DNA of 64,000 nucleotides from Ganoderma boninense (lineage: Eukaryota > Basidiomycota > Agaricomycetes > Polyporales > Polyporaceae): NCBI GenBank assembly GCA_002900995.3, contig CM035310.1, positions 2,506,295 through 2,570,294 of the forward strand, in the 5' to 3' direction. Positions 21,879 to 33,430 of this stretch are shown piece after piece. The translations under genes and the position numbers were made by a program. The stretch's first letter is position 1, and each line of letters starts with the position of its first letter. The notes under the pieces were generated by a model that saw only the letters and a list, made by a program, of their open reading frames with translations, was not told the origin of the DNA and ran no database searches.

Positions 21879-22942
21879 ATGAAGCTCGACCAGCGCGGCG
21901 AGATCGCGATCGCTGAAGTCGCCCTCTACATTCCGATCCTTCTACTCTCCATCGCCCTCATCCTACGACACGGTGCGGCTCGTAGGGCTGGATGGACTTT
22001 CTTCGCCATGCTCGCGATAAGTGAGTAGCACCCTACTATTTCCCCTTCAACGGCGTCTCATCTCATCTCTGTGCCTACAGCTCGGATCGCTGGTGGCATT
22101 ACGCATGTCCTTTGGGAACAAAATCCCAGCAACACTACATTGCAAACCGTCTCCAGCATCATGGAGTCTGCAGGCTTGTCGACGCTGCTGATCGCGACCC
22201 TCGCGTTCTTGAGCACCGTGTACGTTTGCTCTCTCTCACTTTCGTGGCTCGCACAACGTCAGCTAACAGCACATTCCCTGCTTCTGGCAGCGCCCAGCCC
22301 ACCCTTGAGAAACATCCAGTCATGTGCCCCCGCACGTTTCGCATCCTGCAGTTCGTCGGAACCGCCGCGATTGTCCTCCCCATCATCGGCGCCGTCCTCA
22401 TCGACAACTCACAAAACTCTAACGAGCTCAGCATCGCGGCGATCTTGCGCCACGCCGGCGGCGTCCTCTATGCCGTCCTCTACGCGCTCATCGTCGCGCT
22501 GACCGCCTTCTGCTGGCTCCACCGCGCGCAGGTGCTCATGCACCGCCGCAAGCTCCTCCTCGCGATCACAGCCTCTCTCCCCTTCCTCCTCGTCCGCGTC
22601 CTCTTCGCCCTCCTCGGTTCGTTCGCTCCGCAGCCGGCCTCCTCCTACGCCGCAGATGGGAGCATGCTCCCACCCATCTGTGAGTCCGGTTCCGCCTGCG
22701 ACCCTTTGTCTCCGCTGCAACCCTTCTCCGCGACTTCGGGCAGCTGGGTGGTCTACCTGTTGATGAGCGTCCTGGCGGAGTACGTCGTGGTGCTGATCTA
22801 CACCTTCGCGGGCCTGCGTCTGCCCCTCAAGGAGGACCTCGTGGATTTCCAGAAGGCGAGGATGCACATGAACACCGTGACGGTGTCTCAGGAGAGCCTC
22901 CCGGAGAGTAGGTGCAATGCGCGACCTTACAGCCCCATGTAG
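21879..22942 (+). CDS. 7-TM membrane protein (DUF7702-like), tandem paralog B
   Basis: Exons 21879-22020, 22081-22219 and 22291-22942 total 933 nt, 310 residues. It starts MKLDQRGEIAIAEVALYIP and keeps the exon-2 loop TRIAGGITHVLWEQNP and the helix set of paralog A, for example LLLAITASLPFLLVRVLFAL and WVVYLLMSVLAEYVVVLIYT. It differs in the extracytoplasmic or lumenal loop after helix 6, which gains a Cys-containing insert (ICESGSACDP), and in exon 3 starting AQPTLEKHPVM. The C-terminus NARPYSPM is shorter than in A. Its position directly downstream and in the same direction as A indicates tandem duplication. Function unknown. Confidence 0.88.
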
Positions 22943-23327
22943 TACAAGGCGTAGGGCCACCGACTCGGAGTTAGCTGCGCGCGACTGCTCGGGTTGTTGA
23001 TGAGGAGTAGAACTTGTTTCGCTATCGGACCTGAATCTGGACTTCTTGCTGTTGTACTGCCCAGAGAATCACTCGTTGGCACCACACCCGCTTTGATTTG
23101 TAATTTATATCCGCCAGATACGCCAACAATACATTATGTATTCCATAGGTACTGACCACGGACAGGCAGAACATCTCGCGCGTTCGTCAAAACAAAAACA
23201 AGTACACTATTCTTGAACTACTACTATTTCTCCAGGACGCTCAGCGCCCGACGTCAATTTGGATGCGAGTCTTCCCCCAAATTCCAAGTATTCGTAGACA
23301 CATCCTGAACGGCTCTCGTCTCCAGTA
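22943..23327. other. Convergent intergenic region
   Basis: It lies between the 3' ends of paralog B and family X copy 2. Nothing is visible beyond expected 3' UTR sequence. Confidence 0.5.
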
Positions 23328-24415
23328 TCAGCGACCCTGCGCACCCCCATGCACGCGATCATGCGCGGACTTGAGCGCACGCCCCACAACGATCGCCGCT
23401 TCCCCGATAGCCGCGACGGCCGCGCTTCCGCCCCCGCTGACCGTGCCGACGGCGACGAGCACGGTCGCGACGGCCGTCAGGACGTCCGGGTTGTCGTTCG
23501 CGAGTGTGGCGAGCGCCTCCGTCGTCGCGAGCAGCCACAGCGGTACCTGGGCGGAGACCTTCGCGAGCAGCGTCTGTGGCTCCGCCTGCGCGGGGGCGCG
23601 GCGCAAGCCCGGGATGCCAGGGAGCGCGGGAAGGGTGAAGAGCGAGGACGAGCGAGGGGGCGCGGGTGGCTTGGGTGGCTTGGACTCTTTCGATTTCGTG
23701 GTTTCGTCCTTCTCTGCGGGCTTCTCGGCCTCTTTCTCTTTCTCCTTGCGGAGGAAGGTGGATTTGCGCGAGGGCGGGGAAGGGTTGGGCTGGTTCGGCT
23801 TGACGTCCGCGAGGGTGCTCTTTCGGGAGGGAGAGGGAGAGACGATCTTGCCCTCAGTCTTCTGCTGTGCGGAGCCTGTGGTTGACGATGGGGAGTCGCC
23901 TTTGTTGCCGGCGACGATGCGCCAGAGCCCAGTTGCCTTGCGCTCGACCTTCACCTCGCGCGTCTTCTGCTCGTCGATGTTCCCTAACCACCGGAAACGC
24001 GCACAGTCAGCATCCCTGTTTCTATCCATTCGGGTCTCTTCCTTCAACGGACTAGTGAGGATAAACAACACTCACACCCCATATTCAACACCGCGACCCT
24101 GAAGTTCTTCCACGTCCACGCCCACTGCTCGCCATGAAGCGCGCGCATGACTTTCTCAACCTCCGCGACGCGTCCCCGCGGCTTCTTGCCCATGAAGTGC
24201 TTCGCGACGTCCGGCCAGTGCGTCTTCGGCACGCGGCGCGCGGTGCACCCCTGCTCGATGAGGTCGAGCCACGCCTCTGCTGTCGGGTCGTCCTTGCGTT
24301 TGGGCTTGCCCTTGAACTCCGGGGTGGGTGGTTGGTCGGGGGCGGAGGTTGACCAGGACGCGAGCGCCGCGGCGAGGTCGAACGGCTTGGGGCCGATGCC
24401 GAATGCTGAGAACAT
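23328..24415 (-). CDS. Uncharacterised basidiomycete protein, family X copy 2
   Basis: Exons 24076-24415 and 23328-23983 total 996 nt, 331 residues. It starts MFSAFGIGPKPFDLAAALA and repeats the motifs of copy 1: WLDLIEQGCTARRVPKTHW, WTWKNFRVAVLNMG, then across the intron WNIDEQKTREVKVERKATG and LWRIVAG. A long Lys/Ser/Pro/Glu-rich linker follows, with repeated PSRKST elements. The C-terminal part, VPLWLLATTEALATLANDNP and then TAVATVLVAVGTVSGGG, matches the hydrophobic end of copy 1. Unlike copy 1 there is no second intron before the C-terminal block. Function unknown; the linker suggests phosphorylation but this is a guess. It is inserted between 7-TM paralogs B and C, in inverted orientation. 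Confidence 0.8.
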
Positions 24416-25917
24416 TTCGAAGTGGGTGGTGTCAGGGATACAGAGGGGCGGTGGTGGGTGGTCGCGCAGGAAGGGGGAAGAGGTGATAGGCGGTAGGTAG
24501 GGAAAAGCGATGTGGTTGAAGCGAAGGAAGCGGTTATTACAAGTCCGTGGTTAGGGTAAACCGCAGGGAGTCGTGATTACTTGTTGAAGTCGTCCTCAAG
24601 TTCGTCTTTGGAAGGAAGGAGTCTAATGAAGTGGTCTAGGAAAAGTTATTCAACTTCCTTTGTTCGACCGATTGAGACCCGGCAAAATACTTACAGTCGG
24701 ACCGTTGGTGCGGCGGCCGCAGTCGTCGCGAGGAGGACGCGTGTTGACCTAGCCGACGCGCGTACTGTGTTCATCACGTGGACGCACCTCCTAGTCCAGA
24801 ACTTCAACCTCGCCACGTCGTTGTCTGTCCCTCTTTTAGTACGATGCCAGGGTCAAAATACGAGTACGGCGTCTGCGCATGCGTCGACGCTGACGAACGA
24901 CAAAGTAAGGCCAATGCGTGCATATCGACACACTAGTGTTAGCATTGATACACTTCTTCTCAAGTTTGGACTGCCCAGCTCGACAACGACGACATACTAC
25001 CCCTGCAATGGCAGAGCAATAGAGCAATCAGCGATTCAATGCTACGATACGGAGACGACAGGCGCCGTGGAGGCTCTCACACTTCTCTGGTCGCAGCTAC
25101 CGAGCTAGGTCATAAGCACGGTATAATGTGAGCTCCGGGCTACCCCCGAACGTGGTCAAGGTGTGGACGAGCTGCGATAGGCTCTGATAGGCTGGGATGA
25201 TGGCGGTGAGTAGCGGCACTGCTTTGGATGGTAATGTTCGTGGGCGCGTCACGTACCCGGCAAGCTGTGCAATTGGTCTAAAAATTGTATCTCCCGGTGA
25301 CGCACCGGGGTTCATGGGAGCATCGTTGTTGAGGATTCTCAGGCTTTCACCATCAAAGAACTTCGTGCTAAGTACGCCAGAGACCACTCCGCTACTCAGA
25401 CCAGTGGCCCACAGCTCAGGCTGGTCACAGTGCCGCCAGCGAGTTCAAATAGAAATCATTGTCATTCTCTGTACTTCACCGTGTTGCATTTCATCTCTTC
25501 TGATCTTCATATTGCTTTCGCAAATTCTGAGGCTTGTAGTACTCCTCAACATCACCGCACTTAGCACTAGGGTGCTGCATGGCTGATGCGTCCGAGCGGA
25601 GCCCCACAAACGAGCGCCCGGGTGCTGTCCCTCAGTTGGTCGGCGAAATTGAAATCGCGGCCACTGCGTGCTGTTCGGTTATGTCTGCAAATCCATGCCC
25701 TCCATTGCGGTGCACCCTTCGCAACGTTCTTTCGCCATGAGCACACTGCGCTGCTAAGGCTATCATTCCACTCAGCGTCTTTGCGGAGGAGGCAGAGGTA
25801 TAAAAGCCATCGCTCGAGGCGAGCCATGGATCCCGCCTGCACTGAATCCGCATCTCACGAGCTCGAGCTCAATCCAACCCCTCCCTCCTCCTCTACTCCA
25901 TTGGACTCCGAAACGAC
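24416..25917. other. Intergenic region with promoter of 7-TM paralog C
   Basis: No gene recognised in 1.5 kb between divergent starts. A TATA box at 25799 precedes paralog C. The segment TGCTGTTCGG(G/T)TATGT(T/C)T is shared with the upstream region of paralog A (near 19500 and 25670). Confidence 0.45.
25799..25805 (+). promoter_or_regulatory. TATA box of 7-TM paralog C
   Basis: TATAAAA about 119 nt upstream of the ATG at 25918, followed by a CT-rich leader. Confidence 0.6.
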
Positions 25918-26978
25918 ATGATGATCGACCAGCGTGGTGGCATCGCGATCGCGGAGATCGTCCTATACTTTCCTATTCTCATCCTTTCCACCTTCTTGAT
26001 CGTACGACATGGGGCAACACGGAAGGCTGGCTGGATTTTCTTCGCGATCCTGTCAGTAGGTGAGCTCTCCAGCACCCTCTCATTGCCCAACGTGAACCCT
26101 GACCTAGGTCTATTTAGTGCGGATAGTTGGTGGAATCACGCATATTCTCTGGGAACAGAATCCAAAAAGCATAACGCTCCAAACCATATTCAGCATCATG
26201 GAGGCGGCCGGTCTGTCACCATTGCTCATGGCGACCCTCGCATTCCTCGGCATCGTGTACGTCTTGCCCCCACCTCACACACCGCGAACCATTGTGCCCT
26301 GACCATAGTACACATCTCATTCAGTGGTCAATATACGCTGGAGAACCACCCAGCGATGAGCGCGCGCACCTTCCGCCTCCTGCAGCTCCTCGGCACAGTC
26401 GCGATCATCCTCGCCATCGTCGGCGGCACCAAAATCTCCACCGCAAAGTCCACGAGCGACCTCAACACCGCCTCGACGCTCCGCCACGTCGGCGCGATCC
26501 TCTTCGTCGTCCTCTACGCAGGCGTCGCCTTACTCGCCGCCTTCTGCTGGGCGCACCACGACCAGATCCTCAAGCACCGCCGCAAGCTCCTCCTCGCGAT
26601 CCTCGCGTCCCTCCCCTTCCTCCTCGTCCGCATCGTCTACACCGTCCTCAGCGCCTTCGCCCCCCTCCCGTTCGCCTTCGACGCCGACGGCCACGAGGCA
26701 CCCGTCGTCTCTGATTCCCCGCTCAAGCAGTTCTCCGGGACGTCGGGCAGCTGGGCGATCTACCTCGTCATGAGCGTCCTCGCCGAGTACGCCGTCGTGC
26801 TCATCTACACGGTCGCGGGCGTGCGGCTGCCGCTCAAGCAGGATCTGGCGGACTACCAGAAGGCGGGCATGCACATGCGCACGATGTCCGAGGAGGCCCT
26901 GACCGAGTATGCTGCGGCAAGCCGTACGACCCGGAGTACCCGCAAGCGCACTCGCAGCCGGCGCCCTACTCGCGCTGA
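25918..26978 (+). CDS. 7-TM membrane protein (DUF7702-like), tandem paralog C with frameshifted C-terminus
   Basis: Exons 25918-26059 (142 nt) and 26118-26256 (139 nt), and a third from 26325, match paralogs A and B in length and phase. The protein starts MMIDQRGGIAIAEIVLYFP and keeps VRIVGGITHILWEQNP, GTVAIILAIVGGTKIS and WAIYLVMSVLAEYAVVLIYT. Homology holds up to GMHMRTMSEEALTEY near 26910. Beyond that the main frame becomes Arg/Thr-rich (TTRSTRKRTRSRRPT) and runs on to 27504. A shifted frame gives GKPYDPEYPQAHSQPAPYSR and a TGA at 26976-26978, resembling the YNARPYNPAYYQA end of paralog A. A one-base deletion or equivalent indel near 26910-26917 explains this. Either a real mutation or a sequence error is possible. 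The end given here is that of the shifted frame. Confidence 0.8.
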
Positions 26979-28841
26979 TGCGCTGCCAGCTGCCCGGAGC
27001 GTGGGACGCCACCGAGAGGGGAGAGGGGAGGGGATGTGGGCCTTTCCACGCGCCTTTGCTGGGACCTTGTGTATTGGTATCGGTTTATATCATACCCGCG
27101 GGCTTCTTGTCGTCCCCGCTATCACGCACTGCTTGCTGTATCCTTTCAACATCTACGCGCATATCTGGATTTGCTCATGCTTGTCCAGTTGTTCTGAAAA
27201 TATGCGAGACAAAAGCAGTCGTCGAGGCCATCAGGGTAAGCGCAAGACATACGATCGTTCCACACATTCACAGAAAGTCGCCAGCTCTGGAATGCAAGCG
27301 TGGCTGAGCGGAAGAAGTTACCCTAGCTATGGCCACTCGATGGATATGGAGATATGTGTCGGCACTACTGCTGGTAGTACACACGCGCTGCTCACCATCC
27401 CCTTCCGGATAATTCTAGGTACCTGCGCAGTACCACCACGTCATGCGAATCAGTGTGATCGGGACACCATACAGAGTGACCGAACGGAATGGTACGGTCG
27501 ATAGATAGCGGTGACGTTCAGAAGATGAGACTCGAGAGAGGCGAGAATGTAACATCCCGTGCGCAGAGGCCCATCCACGTTCCTGGTATCCACCACGAGT
27601 ATCGCTCGTTGGGATCGAGAAGGCCGCGATCTGCTAACGATCAATGAAGAAGTTGCGCTGAGACGGCACGAGGGGATACGGTAAAGACGCACCGTAACGG
27701 AAATAACAGTACCTTAGAAGAGCTCGCATACGGGCCATTCGGGCGCGTACAAGCAGGATGCGGTAACTCCAAACGAACTAACCCTGCCGGAGATGAGATC
27801 GGAGAAGGTAATAGTTATATATATGCATACCAGCACAACGCGTGAGCAGCGAGGTGGTCGGTCCGCCAAAGTCGCAATGCGGCTGCGGGATCGTGGATCG
27901 TACCACACGCATGGTGGGCCATGCACATGAATTAATTGACAATCCTGGCTTGCTGTTGGGATCGAGACCCGTGTTCACTCAAGCGCAGGAACACGGCGTA
28001 AACTTCGAGTTCTATGCCGTCAAAGTCAGGAGCATTCTCTCGGGCGCACGTTTACCCTTGACGTTGATTCGAGGCATTTGGCAGCCGCGACACTATGAGC
28101 CAATGTCGCCATGGAAGGTTGAATAGATGGTACTCACTGCGAAAGCGCAGCGTGTCAGGTCAGCCCGTGTTATCCAAAGATGCTTTGCATGAACCAGCGC
28201 ACTTACCCCGGCCCGAGAGCGTCACGGAATACTACTTGGATACGGGCCCACAACGTTTTCGAGGCGGAATTGTGTGGCAGAAGAGCGCTCTGTCAAGATC
28301 AGGGTCGACGTCGTTCCCCGTCCACCGTTCTGCATTGAACCAGATCATTGAAGTCGATATGGTTGATGTCGCTGCAAACAGCATGTATCCCGCCCAAGGG
28401 ATCCGAACGCTGCACGCGCCACCCGAGATGGCCGCACCGACGTCGCCGACGCGGATAGACGTGCGCACCCTGATCTATCGCCGCGGTAAAATAAAATAAA
28501 AAGTCAGTCTGAGCAGCGCAAACCTGACGAGCGCCGTGCCCTGCGCCACAACGGTGCTCCGGCTCCTTCACCGTTTACTTGCTGGGGAGGCGCAGAGGAA
28601 CAGGGGCGTGCCAGCGCTCGGCCCGAAGGGGCCTGCAGCCCGACCCGAGATTGGGGTGGGATCTGACACATTCTGTACAGTGCGTCCGCGCGCGCGCCGT
28701 CCTGTCGCCGATCCCGAGGGCTATGGAAGGCGCGCGATCGCGCCCTCCCCAGGGCTGTGGGCCGCAGATGTCGTGCGCCATGCATCTCCCGCGAACCGCA
28801 TAGACGTCCTCCTCGGACTCAGAGCTCAAGGGCCCTACTTA
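26979..28841. other. Gene-poor stretch left of the MITE
   Basis: No gene can be supported. Minus-strand frames at 28232-28468 and 28575-28829 (for example RGRCMAHDICGPQPWGG) are open but not recognisable and do not splice into a model. They could be remnants. Confidence 0.3.
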
Positions 28842-29213
28842 CAGTGCCTTGCATAATTGCGTGAACGCGCCGAAAAATCCCCCGCTGGCGCTTATACTTC
28901 GCCTACCAAATACGGATGGATCACGGTCACATGCAACGCAGCGTGTGCCCCGCCGCCTGTGCTACAGGTTTTAACGACTGTTCCCCTGTCCCCACCCTTG
29001 TCTACTTCCTGGAGGGCTCAGTGGCTCTCAACGGGTCCTCCTAGTTTATTATTTGGGCCTCAGCTGCTTCGGGAGGCACTCCATCCGGGGGACATGTCAC
29101 ATGAAGGTCACCAACTCGCTTCTGAAGCTTCCCAGGCGTCCTGATTTGGTAGGCGAACATATAAGCGCCTGCGGGAATTTTTCGGCGCGTTCACGCAATT
29201 ATGCAAGGCACTG
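28842..29213. mobile_element. MITE with mariner-type terminal inverted repeats and TA target duplication
   Basis: The two ends form inverted repeats of about 75 bp. The left end reads CAGTGCCTTGCATAATTGCG and the right end is its reverse complement, with the pairing continuing inward (GTGAACGCGCCGAAAAAT, then GGCGCTTATA and TTCGCCTACCAAAT) with only a few mismatches. Both ends are flanked by TA (28840-28841 and 29214-29215), the target duplication of Tc1/mariner/pogo elements, and CAGTGCCTTGCATAA-type ends are typical of that group. The 372-bp element has no coding sequence, so it is non-autonomous and would need a transposase from elsewhere. A full copy with matching ends suggests fairly recent movement. 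I found no second copy in this window. Confidence 0.92.
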
Positions 29214-29215
29214 TA

Positions 29216-32200
29216 CCTCGCTTGGGGAGGGGGGCAGCCCAGCCGCCCGTTCAGGGTGCCGAACAAGCTTGTCAATTGCCTCTTCGCCTCCTAGTGCAGC
29301 TTCCAAGCGCACTGATCACCGTCGCGTGACCAGGGAGACCAGTGCCGCTGGGTCGAGGTCTCTTCTCGACGTTGTTCGGCTCGCGTCTTTCGCGAGCGTC
29401 TTCTGTGGCGCACGGAAATGTACTGTGCAGAAGGGCGACACGCTGCACAGCGGTGATTTGAGGCCGCGTCGAAGAGGCCCGGATGGCTTCCAGCCAGATT
29501 CCGCGCAGAATCGGAACACGAGCAAGAGGGGTATCGTGACGGGTCGGCAGGTGTTGCGAAAAGCCTAAAAATGCGGCGCTCGAGTTGGCCCCTCGCGCCA
29601 GCTAGGTAGAGCCGCCGGCATGGATGCATGTTATATATACCATGCTTCACGTTCTGCGAAGAGAAGAGGCGTTCAGTGATCTTCGTGTCGGCCTGTGCGG
29701 AACAGGCGACCTGCTATAAGCTCACTGCTCGATAGGGCCCCGTGCCGTCACGTCATACACGGGGCGCGCAGGACCAGGGATCGGGATAGTCTGGTTGCAG
29801 GGAAGGGAACAGTGCGCTGGCGCAGGGGGAGGGAGAGGGGCAGCCTGGCAAGCCGAGTTATGATAGCATATAGTGGCGCATTAGGTACAAAAGTTGCAGT
29901 GGGGGGAATATCGTACATCTAGGTCTAACAGGCGATATAGAAAAGCATCGATCGTGAGAGCTCCTGACTGTTGACGCGTGTCGTACGCAGGTGGAAGGTG
30001 GTACCGAGGGGGTGGTGATGGTGGACAGAGACAAGTTGTATCTGGGCGGCGAGTAGCGCATGACGTGTCTGGACATTCAGGCGCCCATCGGAGCGCCGGA
30101 GATGACAGGGACGCCACAGACAAGCGCTCCGTCTGCGTCTGGCTGTCACTGGCAGTCAGGATGTTTCGCCTGGATCATGTTCTGCACCTTCCTCTTGTCC
30201 GTCACAACCTACAGCAAAAGCACATCGAGCGGCGCCAGGCGCGTTCGGCGGAGATAGTGGTGTTAGACGCAGGTGAGTGAACTGTGAGCGCATAACGATA
30301 CATGCACATACAGCTGGACAGCGGCAGGCCATCGTCGGCGAGTGCATGTGTGCCGAGCTCGTCTTGCATCGCTGGGAGCCGCAGTCGACGCGCTCGCCCG
30401 TGTAGTACCGTCCGTGGAAGTGCTTCCAAGGGATACCAGTCAGGATGAGCGTGTGCCGCGGGCTGCAATATTCAAGGAAGAACGCATACCTGGCAGCCGC
30501 GGTACCAGTCTCCGACGCTGTGGAAGCCGTGAGTTCTCCCGTTCCTTCCATTGTTCACGTCGACTCTCCACACAGATGAGGACACACGTACATCTCGTGT
30601 TCGCACATGGCGGGCTGCGGCAACCGGCGTATGTCTTTCAGCGGGCGGACGGGCAGGCGGTAAGGAGGGAAGGAAGGACGAGCGGTGTGGCGAGTTTCAG
30701 CTGGGAACCGCAGGAAGGTAAGATTGGAAGCAGGAGTCGACGTCAGCTCGTCAGTTGCAAACTCCGAGTCCGAGCAAACAGGGTATGTATATACGGCCGG
30801 ACGGGGACGGGCGGCGCACACGAGCTGGAATGCCCTCCTGCCATATTTCGCCCACAAAGGGACCCTCTGCCTGCAGCTGCTCGTGTTTGCAGCCCGAGTC
30901 AATAACTCAGAACGCAACCTACGCACAGAACCCGCCGCCAAGCGGCGACGACTTGACCCTGCCACACCCCGGACGGCTAGCGCTGTGTATTATGATGGTG
31001 CACGCTGGCACGCACGCATTCGACGCATGCGGTCGTCCACCCTCGTTGCACGCCGAGTCGCCGACCCACACTACTTACTTACTTAGCATGACTGGAATCC
31101 GGGGTTCTCATCTGCGTCCGCGCTTCGGGTGGCAGCCGACGCGCCGCCACGCCGTTTCTCGCGGGCCTCGTGCGTGCCTTATTTTTGTTGTTCGTGGCCA
31201 CGCTCGCCGCTCAGCTCTCAGAGTCCACAGTCAGAGTCGTGGTGGCCATGCACACATATGGCATCCACGTCCCGACGAGAGAACCAGAGAAGCACCTTGC
31301 AGATCCGGGAGCCGCGGTGGGTAGCACACATCCCCAACGAGTCTAAGTAAAGAAAGGCAAGGCAAGGCAAGGTAATGCGAACCGGAACGCGATGGGAGAG
31401 CCGGGTGACTGCAAGAGCGATATGTGGCTGCATGCGCGCGTGCATATGCATCAGGCAAGTACGTGTACGGACGACGGTACTTAGGAGAAGAAGCAGGACC
31501 ACTGGACAGGCCTGGGCGCGACGTGTGTGGCGCGGTTGATGCATATGCTGTCGCCGTCGACGTCAGGATACACCACTTTACGTGTAGCCATCATAGAGGA
31601 TAGAGCGGCGGCGCTGCGCAGGACTCGCGCTCGGGTCGACATGCATCCCAGGCTATAAATTCAATAATAATCAGTTTGAGGAAGACGTACGTAGTCAGTC
31701 ACTAGGAGCTTGTGCCACCAGCGTAAAAGACAACCCGGGCCCGCCATCGCCGACTCGGATGTTGACGTCGAAGTCGAAGTCGAAGTCGAAGTCGGGGGCG
31801 TGGTTCTCGCGCTGGAGCTGCCGTGCATCCATGGTGTGAGTATTTCTTTGAGTGTTTGTGCCTCCCATCGGGCGACGGGCGACGGGTGGCGTTCTGGACG
31901 TCTTCTGCCAGTCGTTTGCCAGCTGCTTGCTTCCGTGCTGTCTCTGCTCGTGTCGCTGTCAGATTGCGGAGGGCGCGGCCGCCGGCGTAAAACATTATAT
32001 GTGCGTGGTACGTTCAGAGGAAGGAAACGATACATAAGTATGGATACCATATACGAGATCATGCAGACGCACCTCACCTCACGAGGCGCGAACAAGTCTC
32101 GATGTGGACGGCGGATCCGGACGCGCGAAAGTGGAAGGAGGCGTGGAAGCTGCAGACCAAAGACAAAATGACATAGCCTGGGTCCGATCGCGATGGGCGC

Positions 32201-33430
32201 GGCCCAGCCAAAGAGACGCAGCCTGAGTCGAGAGAGCCGATCCGAATACTGTGATATGCTTAGAACGAACGACGGACGTCCACAACAGAAGGTCAGGGTT
32301 TCGTTATGATGCAAAGGGGTGCTCGGACGTAGACGTACCGACAAAATCGGAAGCAGGCTGCAGCTGCGCGCAGAGGCTGTCATTTGGGGTTTCTCTTCGA
32401 ATTCCTCTGGTCATAGATCTAGAATGTCCGGGGAAGCAGATCTCGGAACACGCGCAGAGGCAGGACGGGAACTCAGGCAGTGGCGTTCTATAAGTATAAT
32501 GTTATGTCTGTCTGTCGACTGTCTACATTACACGGGGGCTGCATTAACTGCTACATCAATGCGCAATAACGAGGAGGTGCAGGGGGAGAGTTGTGCGTGG
32601 CGAAGGCTCGAAGCCTGGGCGAGTCCTCGAGCGTCAAGCCCGAGTCCCAAATCCAAGGTCGGAGAAGCGAAGCGTGTGTGCGTACAGGGACGGGGGAGGT
32701 GGTGCGCGACGGGTGGGTGTGGTATAATACATGCGAGTCAGTGCAAGTCAGATGCGTGAAAAAAATCCAAGAGCGAATGAATACAAGTGCAGGTGCGGAA
32801 CCGGGGCAGGACGAGCAGGGTAGAACAGAGGGCGGGCGGCACTCATTAAAAGAGCTGAGATTGTCGAATGTTGAATGGAGCGTCCGGTCGGGGGCTGTAG
32901 TAGGGATACAGATACACCAGTTGTCGGGGTCATTACGTGTGTGTTTTGCGTGTGGTTTTCGTGCGGGCGTGGAGTCGGGGTCGTACTACTACGACTGCTA
33001 AGGAAGGAGGCTGCAGGCGGGGGCAGGGGCGTCGCGGGGTGGCGGAAGGGCGGTGATACGTGGGGCTCGGGGACTCGGCGGGTTTAGTAGGAGCGTGGGC
33101 AGCGGAGAAGCATCGGAGGCTGTGGTAGTGCTCCATTCGCGGTGAACAAAAGGGGTCCAGGCCGTCGGAACAATGGCACTGCTGGCTACAGATCCGTTGG
33201 CCATGGCGCAAATCGCAAATCGCAAATCGCTGCAGTCGGAGTCGCGTATCGTGATTCGTGGGTGGGTCGCGGGTCGCGGGTGGCACTGGCTGCTGCACAA
33301 TCTCTGTAGCACGAAGTCAGTGGGGGGCACCCTCCGAGACGTCGAAGCGCGCACGTACCAAAAGGGAGGGAGGAGGATGTCGCAAGTTGATTATTGATTG
33401 AGTTGAGAGTGCAGCAGCTGCCAGTCGCCC
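29216..33430. other. Gene-poor region with simple repeats
   Basis: Four kilobases without a confident gene. Seen directly: a short tandem array of GTCGAA units near 31765-31797, AAGGC repeats near 31355-31370, GGTGG-rich tracts, and three copies of AAATCGC near 33208-33230. TATA-like sequences occur at about 29631 (TATATATA) and 32720. One possible small Cys-rich gene is listed separately. Long open frames in this GC-rich DNA are not evidence of genes by themselves. Confidence 0.4.
30310..30551 (-). CDS. Possible small Cys-rich protein, unconfirmed
   Basis: A minus-strand frame starts at ATG 30549-30551 (MEGTGELTAS) and includes HGRYYTGERVDCGSQRCKTS followed by SAHMHSPTMACRCPAVCACI. The spacing of cysteines (C-x4-C, then C-x-C-x3-C-x-C) and the DCGS...SSAH pattern resemble small Cys-rich proteins I have seen in basidiomycetes, but I cannot name a family. 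Splice sites and the true 3' end are unknown. The frame may be chance. Confidence 0.25.

Noticed and set aside
25918..27504. Single 528-codon intronless gene
   Set aside because: The two introns happen to keep the frame open, but the middle exon would be read out of frame; paralogs A and B show the correct spliced structure.
28232..28829. Minus-strand NPC1-like N-terminus suggested by a Cys-rich frame
   Set aside because: Cysteine spacing does not fit NPC1 and no continuation was found.
31661..32383. 240-codon minus-strand open frame
   Set aside because: Composition is Arg/Pro/Ser-rich as expected by chance in GC-rich DNA, and it spans simple repeats.
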